64,000 nt of DNA from Rhizophagus irregularis (lineage: Eukaryota > Glomeromycota > Glomeromycetes > Glomerales > Glomeraceae), in the NCBI RefSeq assembly GCF_026210795.1, contig NC_089444.1, positions 4,268,501-4,332,500 of the forward strand, written 5' to 3'. The position numbers and the translations under genes are program-made. Positions 57,567 to 64,000 of the stretch are shown piece after piece (position 1 is the stretch's first letter; the number at the start of each line of letters is the position of its first letter). The notes below the pieces were generated by a model. It did no database searches and was not told the DNA's origin. It worked only from the letters and a program-made list of their open reading frames with translations.

Positions 57567-59050
57567 TTATATTATTCTTGATAAGGCATCTGCGTTTTTA
57601 TTTTCTTTTCCTGGTCTATGGGTTATTTCAAAATCATACTGTTCCAATTCCATGACCCATCTTGATCTCTTTCCTTTTGGTACTTTTGCAGTCATTAATC
57701 CCTTCAAAGCTGCATGGTCTGTTACTACCTCAAATTTTCTATTGATCAAGTATTTATGGAAATGTTGTATTCCCCATACAATTGCATAACATTCTTGTTC
57801 GGTTATTGGCCATCTTTGTTCTGTCCTGTTTAAACTTTTACTGGCATATTCTATTACATATTCTTGACCTTTATCATCTTTTTGAGCTAACACTGCCCCT
57901 AATCCTACTCCTGAAGCATCTGTAATTAATATAAATTTCCTTAACCAATCTGGTTGTCTTAACACCGGTTCTTCGGTTAATTTCCTTTTTAATATTTCTA
58001 ATGCTTCATGTTGTTTGATGCCCCATTCAAACTTTTCATCTTTTCTCAATAAAGATGTTATTGGTTTTACTATTTTTGAAAAATCTTTAATAAATTTTCT
58101 ATAATACGTACATAACCCTAATATTGACCTTACACCTTTTATATTTATAGGTGCTGTTAATTTTTGTATCTTTTCAACCTTTCCTGGACTTGGTTTTAAT
58201 CCATTCTTACCAACTACATGTCCTAAAAATTCTATTTCTGTTTTCCCAAATATACATTTCTTTAACTTTAGTATTAAACTGGCTTCCTTTAATTTTTCTA
58301 ACACTAACTTTATGTGTTTTAGGTGGTCTTCGAAATTTTCCGAATATATCATTATATCATCAATGTATACTATCACAAATTCATTTAGGTACTCCTTTAA
58401 TACTTTATCCATTAACCTTTGAAAACTTGCAGGTGCATTTGTTAACCCAAATGGCATGACATTATATTCATATAATCCTGCTGAGCATATGAATGCTGTT
58501 TTCTCAATATCTTCCTCAGCCATTTCTATCTGATTAAACCCTGATGCTAAATCTAGACTGGTAAACCATTTTCCTGAACTTATCCTTTCTAATTGTTCAT
58601 CAATCCTCGGTAATGGATATGCATCTGTTATTGTAACTTTATTTAATTTTCTATAGTCGATGCAAAATCTATAATTTCCTGACTTTTTCCCTGCTAAAGT
58701 CACTGGTGAAGACCATGGACTTCTAGATTCTCTAATTTTTCCCAATTTTAACATCTCGTCAACCTCTTTTCTGATGAATTTACCTTTTTCATCATTTTCT
58801 TTGTACCTCTTTTGGGCTATTGGTTCAGTACCCCCTTTTAATCTGATTTCATGTTTTACTAGGTTTGTCCTATTATATTTTTCACCATCGTACTCAAATA
58901 TATCCTTATATTTTTCTACTAATACTTTTAATTTACCTTTTTGTTCATTGGTTATGTCCCCTACTTTAAATTTTTCAGTAAATTTTTCATGGTCACTTTT
59001 GTGCTTCTTTATCGTCTCTTCAGTATCATTCTGACCAAGACTTATACTTT
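57567..59050 (-). CDS. Gypsy reverse transcriptase and RNase H
   Basis: The frame is open from about 59050, in -1 register to the protease, without an ATG until 58754; synthesis is probably by frameshift from the protease frame. RT motifs: SPWSSPVTLAGKK, FCIDYRKLNKVT, FTSLDLASGFNQI, MPFGLTNAPASFQ, VYIDDIMIYS (catalytic YIDD) and FLGHVV. RNase H: LITDASGVGLGAVL, TEQECYAIVWGI, VVTDHAALKGL, HRPGKENKNADALSR. It copies element RNA into cDNA and removes the RNA. All catalytic Asp residues are present. Confidence 0.95.
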
Positions 59051-59569
59051 AAAATTTTCATCTTCCTGACCTTCATGGTCATCTTCATATATGTTATACA
59101 ATTCATCCTGGTATAATTCTTCTAATATTTCCTCTTCATCAAATGTTTCTTCAAACCCTTTAATGGTCCTTTGTGTGTATTTTACTGGTATATCCATAGT
59201 TTCATCATTCATTCTAATTATTATTGTTTTATCTGTGTAATCTATATTTGCTTTGAACATATCTAATACTCCATTTCCTAACACAATTTCGTTTTTTCCT
59301 GAATCAATTACTTCAACCTTAATGGGTATTTCTTTATCCCCAAATTGTATGTATATTGTCGTGGTACCCCTAGATGCTAATTTATCCTCATTTATCATCA
59401 CACATCTTACTGTACTCGGTTCCTCAATTTTTAGGTCCATTTCATCCATTATCTGACTAGTTATTACATTTACTGCTGCTCCTGTATCAAACATTATGTC
59501 CTTTAATTCTTGGTTTATTATTAATTTACCCCTTAATGCAGTTAAATGTTCTGCTTCAATGTTGTTCAT
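59042..59569 (-). CDS. Gypsy aspartic protease
   Basis: 175 codons from the first ATG. The retropepsin core is KDIMFDTGAAVNVI (catalytic D28-T-G) with a later EIVLGNGVLDMF, matching the hydrophobic-x-G flap/helix pattern. It matures the polyprotein. It is in the same frame as Gag, separated by the Gag TGA and four sense codons, which suggests stop read-through. The C-terminal tail is acidic. Confidence 0.9.
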   Translation of the reverse strand: MNNIEAEHLTALRGKLIINQELKDIMFDTGAAVNVITSQIMDEMDLKIEEPSTVRCVMINEDKLASRGTTTIYIQFGDKEIPIKVEVIDSGKNEIVLGNGVLDMFKANIDYTDKTIIIRMNDETMDIPVKYTQRTIKGFEETFDEEEILEELYQDELYNIYEDDHEGQEDENFKV

Positions 59570-59581
59570 TGATTCTTGTAG

Positions 59582-62500
59582 TCAATCTGTTTGTGGATAC
59601 CTTCTCATTCCTTCATAATATATTTTCCTTTGCTCTGGACTCATGTTTATAATTTGTGAAAAGGTTGCATTTGCTCTGGTATTTTTCAGATCCTCTATTA
59701 TGTTATATTCTGGTATGTTCCTCTGAAATGCGCTTGTCCTATGGATACCTTCAACACGTTCATTTTTACATTGTTTTGCATAGTGACCTCTTTGTCCACA
59801 ATTTCCACATGTATTATTATTTCTCCTTGCTTCTTGTGCTTTCCTCAGACTTTCATCAGTGAATCCTCTTTTTGGTAATGCTGCTGCCCTTTCCTCTTGG
59901 CTTGCATATTTATTATTCCTTCTTCGTGTTTGTTCTTGGTCAATTTCCATATCTACATCTCGATTACTTGACCTATTCTTTATGTTACTTCTCGTTTGTC
60001 TTTCACCAATATAAAAATCTTGATCAACATGGTTAAATGTTACATCATTATCTCGGTAATACGGGTCATCATAACTATATCCTTGGTCATAATTATCCTG
60101 ATAATCCTGACTATCATAATCATATTGGTCATATTGGTCATTATAATTATCATATTCCACTACATTGAATCCTCGATTATTGTTTTGGTGGTTTGGTGGT
60201 CTGTTATAGTTATTTGGTCTTCCATTATAGTTATTTGATCTTCTATTATAATTTTGATTATTTGGTCTTCCATAGTTTCTTTGACCATTATTTACCCTAC
60301 ATTCATTTGCATAATGTCCTGGTTGTTTACAATTATAACATGCTCGAGGTGGTGGTCCTTGTCTATTATTATTGTTTGGTGGTCTCTTTTGCCCTCCAAG
60401 TTGATTTACTAGTTTTACCTCTAATTTTTTAAACATGTCGGCAAGGTCATCCTCATAATTTTTCTCCAATGGTTTTTCAAATATATTCTTTGGTTTGTCA
60501 TCTTGTATATCGATTCCTTTTCTTTGGGTACTAACTGATATACCACGTGTCTTTCTTATTAATTCATTAGTAGCTTCCTCTTCTCTTCTTGCTGTATTCA
60601 CTGCATCATTTAAATTTGCTGGGTTTTGTCTTCTGACTTGATATCCCAATGTTGGTGTTAATCCTTCGATATAATTATCCACTTGTAATTCATCATCTAA
60701 TGCATGGCCTCTGGTAGCTATCCTTAATATTTGTCTAAACCTTATCGTATATGCCTCAACATTTTCATTTACTCCTTGTGTTATTTTCCTTAATTCTAAC
60801 ATTTTCCTTTTTCTAACATCTTCCCTGGTAAATCTTTGTTTAATCCTATGTTTTAAATCATTATCATTATCGTTATCTTGCCAATTTACCAAATGACCAT
60901 TGTTTGCTTCCTTCTTTTCATTATACCATTGTGCTGCTGCACCTTTCAAACAGGTAGCTGCCATTGCTGCTTGTCTAGCTCCATTTACTCCTGCTGCTTT
61001 TCCTATAGCAGTAAATGCTGTTTCAAATTGTCTTACCCAATCGTTTATGTCTTCTTCTTCCCTTCCATAAAATTGTGGCATACTAATTATTCCTCCAGCT
61101 ACATTTCCTGCATCCTCAATTGCATTTGCTAATGGGTTGGCTGCGACTAATCCAGCCCAATTACCTCCTATATCATGTCCCGTTGCTGCTAGTAAAGCCG
61201 CTCTAAAATCTTCCCTTACTTCAGCTCTTGTTGCTCCCATAATTATTGGTACTATTGGTAGAATTGGTGGTATCGGTGGTGTTAAAGGTGTTTCAAATAA
61301 ATTTTCTATATTATAATCAGATATTTCACTTTTATCCTCAGAGTTTGATTCTGAACTTTCACTTGAGTCAAAACCAGGTCTATTTATAATGTTTTCTTCA
61401 TAAGGTTCTTCAAAATTTTCATTGTTATCGGTATCATTTGGATTTAAAATTTCTCCGTCTTTTCCAGATCCATCTGATTTTTCATTATCAGATTCATTTC
61501 CACTACTTTCACTATCCTCAATTCCAGCTTGCTGTTTTAGAAATTTATCTAATATTCGCCTTAAATTTTTCTCCATTTCATTTTTATTTCCTTGGAATAT
61601 TTCAATAAATTCTTGATCCAATATTTCTCCATCAGTATATCCCATACTGATTAACCTCAATAACTCTCCATTAGTTATTCCTATTTTATTATCATCACAT
61701 ATTTGTTTTAATCTTTTAACCCTGATATCAATTTCATTTTCGTCATTTTCACAATCCCTACACTTGGTTTTTCCTTCGTCAAATTTATTGTTTATCCATC
61801 TTATTCCACATTCATTACAAAATGTGGTATTTTCATTTATCCATTCATATAATTTTATCCTTAATTCTTTGTCATTCGTATCAATTTCCTGGAAATATTT
61901 TTCCATAAATTCCATTGTTAATATTATACTATTGCTTATCCTGAATTTTCTCATCCTTTCTATTTCTGACACATTTAATTCGTATCCTAATTTTTCTAAG
62001 TCATCCTTTAATTCTAATAATTCTTTTTGTTCACAATTTTTACATTGTCCAATGTCTGCTATCATATCAGGTAACTTTCTATTTCTACAATTTCCACATC
62101 TCAATGTTTCTTTTGTTAACCATTCATTTATTTCATCTTTTAATTTTTCATCACTTAGTCTCATTAATTCGAAAAATGTACCTAAAAAGTCTTCTGTTAA
62201 TATCAATTCTATCCTTATCCTTAGGTCCCACATTCTTTGTATATCCTTGTCAGTGAACCTTCCACCCATTTCTTCAATTTTTCTTTTTAATGATTCCACT
62301 GTCCATTCGACATCATCCTCTATTTTTATTTCATAATGTATACTACCATCACTGTCCTCTAATTCATAACTTTCAGGACTATCACTTTCTGGGTCCTCAG
62401 GTTCCCTTGTAAATTGTTTGGTATCAATAAATCTTTGTCTTACTTTTGATACATATCTTATCCATGCATCACCTCCTTCTTGCGTGTCTGTCTCACATCT

Positions 62501-63148
62501 ATTCTGATATTCTATCTGGAGTAATAATTCAATTACCTCTTCTTTCCTCAACAGATCTTCTGTTTCTTCATATAATAGATCCCTGAATAACTTCATTGCT
62601 AACTTCTTAACATGTATTGCTTTCATTTCATTTTCCAATATCGTGTTATACCAATCCCAAAATTTTTGAAATCTATTTTCAACATCCCAATCTTCTAAAA
62701 TGTATCCATGTTTCATTATTTCTGGACATCCTATTAATCGATCAAATACTTCATTTTCCAAGTTTCCTTCAATACAATCCCTTACAATTACTACAATTAT
62801 TATTCTCAATCCTTTTTCCTTCATTTTTGGTTGTTGTCTGTACCTTATTGATTCAATTATTCTATCTACTATATTCCTACATTTTCCCTTATGTATTGTA
62901 TCCTCCCTTTCTCTATTGTCCATACTTAATAAATTCAATAATTCTTTATGTGTTACATTATTGTACATTAGTATTGTATCCTCAAATTTAAATAAAGCAT
63001 CCCAAAATTTCTTGAATGCTGCTGATACTTCTCTTTCTATTGGATTACATATTTCACATGCTAAACATTCCTCTGGTTCTATCACTCCTAGGTCATGTTC
63101 TTGTTTATGGTTTATATATTCAGCGTTCCAAACATGGTACCATTCCAT
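59582..63148 (-). CDS. Gypsy Gag, long form with extra N-terminal zinc modules
   Basis: 1188 residues from ATG 63148. Residues 1-590 are an extension rich in charged helices with Cys pairs (CLACEIC, CGNC..CKNC, CNEC..CRDC), in which a ~95-residue unit ending in a Cys-ribbon is repeated. A low-complexity acidic stretch is followed by the retrotransposon gag domain at about 700-880 (AAQWYNEKK, VEAYTIRFRQIL, NYIEGL). The tail is Asn/Tyr/Gln-rich with two CCHC knuckles, CYNCKQPGHYANEC and CGNCGQRGHYAKQC. Gag packages the RNA. The length is about two to three times that of usual fungal Gags. The stop TGA is followed by CTA. Confidence 0.9.
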   Translation of the reverse strand: MEWYHVWNAEYINHKQEHDLGVIEPEECLACEICNPIEREVSAAFKKFWDALFKFEDTILMYNNVTHKELLNLLSMDNREREDTIHKGKCRNIVDRIIESIRYRQQPKMKEKGLRIIIVVIVRDCIEGNLENEVFDRLIGCPEIMKHGYILEDWDVENRFQKFWDWYNTILENEMKAIHVKKLAMKLFRDLLYEETEDLLRKEEVIELLLQIEYQNRCETDTQEGGDAWIRYVSKVRQRFIDTKQFTREPEDPESDSPESYELEDSDGSIHYEIKIEDDVEWTVESLKRKIEEMGGRFTDKDIQRMWDLRIRIELILTEDFLGTFFELMRLSDEKLKDEINEWLTKETLRCGNCRNRKLPDMIADIGQCKNCEQKELLELKDDLEKLGYELNVSEIERMRKFRISNSIILTMEFMEKYFQEIDTNDKELRIKLYEWINENTTFCNECGIRWINNKFDEGKTKCRDCENDENEIDIRVKRLKQICDDNKIGITNGELLRLISMGYTDGEILDQEFIEIFQGNKNEMEKNLRRILDKFLKQQAGIEDSESSGNESDNEKSDGSGKDGEILNPNDTDNNENFEEPYEENIINRPGFDSSESSESNSEDKSEISDYNIENLFETPLTPPIPPILPIVPIIMGATRAEVREDFRAALLAATGHDIGGNWAGLVAANPLANAIEDAGNVAGGIISMPQFYGREEEDINDWVRQFETAFTAIGKAAGVNGARQAAMAATCLKGAAAQWYNEKKEANNGHLVNWQDNDNDNDLKHRIKQRFTREDVRKRKMLELRKITQGVNENVEAYTIRFRQILRIATRGHALDDELQVDNYIEGLTPTLGYQVRRQNPANLNDAVNTARREEEATNELIRKTRGISVSTQRKGIDIQDDKPKNIFEKPLEKNYEDDLADMFKKLEVKLVNQLGGQKRPPNNNNRQGPPPRACYNCKQPGHYANECRVNNGQRNYGRPNNQNYNRRSNNYNGRPNNYNRPPNHQNNNRGFNVVEYDNYNDQYDQYDYDSQDYQDNYDQGYSYDDPYYRDNDVTFNHVDQDFYIGERQTRSNIKNRSSNRDVDMEIDQEQTRRRNNKYASQEERAAALPKRGFTDESLRKAQEARRNNNTCGNCGQRGHYAKQCKNERVEGIHRTSAFQRNIPEYNIIEDLKNTRANATFSQIINMSPEQRKIYYEGMRRYPQTD

Positions 63149-64000
63149 TTTTAATAAAATTCTCTAAAAATTTTCGCGTCTTTTACTTTTTATCCTTCTT
63201 TTATATTTTATTTGACCTATACTGGGCTTGCCTTTACCTCATTTGTTCATTACTGAGTATGGTAGTTTACAGGTTTGTACAAATAAATTTATATTCCATA
63301 AAATTTTCCAACCTAAGGTTGAAGTGTGAATCCATATTTGATTTGTCCGATTATTTGTTGTATTTCCAAGACTGATGTATCTTTCCTCGGTGTCAACAAT
63401 TCATTTAATAAGTGGGAGATTCAAATCTCCCTCTTTCATATGCTCCTACTACGCCTCTAATTCTATTATATCCTAAAATTTACTGTGCTTTGATAATCTT
63501 TAATTAATAATCTCGACACCTGTATTGACATTTTATATAATTTTACTACGCTACAAAATCTCTTATCATTTATATCCTTATTAATTTTTAATAACTTTCC
63601 TTGAATATATTTGTCCAGCAAACATTATTTTAATTTTTGTTAACGTTAATCATGATTCTTCTTGGGTACCCTCACACAGAATTGTTTTTGGAAGTTCACA
63701 CAGAACTATTCTCAATTGATCACACAGAATACCTCAATTGAGTTCACACAGAAAAAGCTCACACAGAACTATTCTCAATTGATCACACAGAAAACCTCAA
63801 TTGAGTTCACACAGAATTACCCTACCATCGTATTTATAGTGTCGGTTTTTGGGTACACTTTTTATCCTTAACTTAACCTCAATTATTTATAAAAATTATT
63901 TTTAATCCTTAATTCATGGAACTTATTTACAATTTTCTATTAAAACCCCTTCTAACTTGATTAGCCTCGCTTTTCCCTTGATAATCAATTACTACCATAC
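63149..64000 (-). other. 5' leader of the Gypsy element
   Basis: No gene. At 63670-63820 a ~64-bp unit with ACACAGAACTATTCTCAATT and CCTCAATTGAGTTCACACAG is present twice; the short word CACACAGAA occurs six or more times. Primer-binding site not identified, as the LTR edge is outside the window. Confidence 0.6.

Larger units (their letters stand above)
54585..64000 (-). mobile_element. Ty3/Gypsy LTR retrotransposon, 5' LTR outside window
   Basis: Minus-strand order: leader, Gag, protease, RT-RNase H, small frame, kinase-integrase, tRNA-like segment, polypurine tract, 3' LTR. Coding frames carry no nonsense codon besides those between the frames themselves, so the element is likely young. 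RT before integrase puts it in Ty3/Gypsy. The 5' LTR must lie beyond 64000, since nothing like the 3' LTR occurs between 63149 and the edge. Confidence 0.9.

Noticed and set aside
61764-62336. 190-codon plus-strand frame opposite Gag
   Set aside because: Shadow of the Gag frame; composition follows the antisense of Gag codons.
63413-63431. GGGAGATTCAAATCTCCC, which looks like a tRNA T-arm
   Set aside because: No matching acceptor, D-arm or anticodon arm at the right distance; a short palindrome in the leader is enough.

Overview
The window is AT-rich nuclear DNA, mostly transposable elements nested inside one another. Genes have short GT-AG introns with CTAAC-type branch points. The one intact gene that looks like a host gene encodes an F-box protein. 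The mix (Tnp2 and Plavaka-like CACTA relatives, several hAT families, a LINE with an RRM/CCHC ORF1, a large Ty3/Gypsy element, an F-box gene with a broken partial copy) fits an arbuscular mycorrhizal fungus of the Rhizophagus type. That assignment is inference from composition and gene content, not a database match.

Layout. 1-4,300: a Tnp2 transposase gene (minus, runs off the left edge) facing away from a four-exon gene (plus), then short subterminal-type repeats. 4,398-19,739: a second Tnp2 gene (plus), cut by two insertions. The first is a 9.5 kb terminal-inverted-repeat element (4,722-14,251) with a Myb/SANT-like gene but no transposase of its own, itself invaded by a 6.1 kb Plavaka-like element (6,808-12,886). 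The second is a 3.0 kb hAT element with an apparently intact transposase (15,903-18,949, 8-bp target duplication). If both insertions are removed on paper, the Tnp2 frame is open throughout. 19,870-26,540: a 172-bp tandem repeat and a decayed LINE (minus).

28,325-43,862: an old hAT element (8-bp target duplication) carrying two further insertions. One is an ~8.2 kb inverted-repeat element (29,264-37,485) whose own content is an array of about fifteen micro-exons separated by 49-105 nt introns, one of which hosts another hAT (30,582-33,871). The other is a 4.2 kb hAT (38,865-43,019), which also contains a smaller micro-exon array on the plus strand. 43,870-49,280: AT-rich satellites, palindromic tandem arrays and one snap-back MITE. 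49,286-50,794: the F-box gene, with a degraded partial copy of its 3' end at about 53,410-53,800. 54,585-64,000: a Ty3/Gypsy element (minus) with Gag, protease, RT-RNase H and integrase; its upstream LTR lies beyond the right edge. In this element a thymidylate-kinase-like P-loop domain is fused to the N-terminus of the integrase.

The two most unusual items are (i) the micro-exon arrays, where introns carry one hairpin at the donor and another that exposes the branch point, with stems conserved while sequence changes; and (ii) the kinase-integrase fusion of the Gypsy element, next to a Gag/protease junction with a UGA-CUA stop context.
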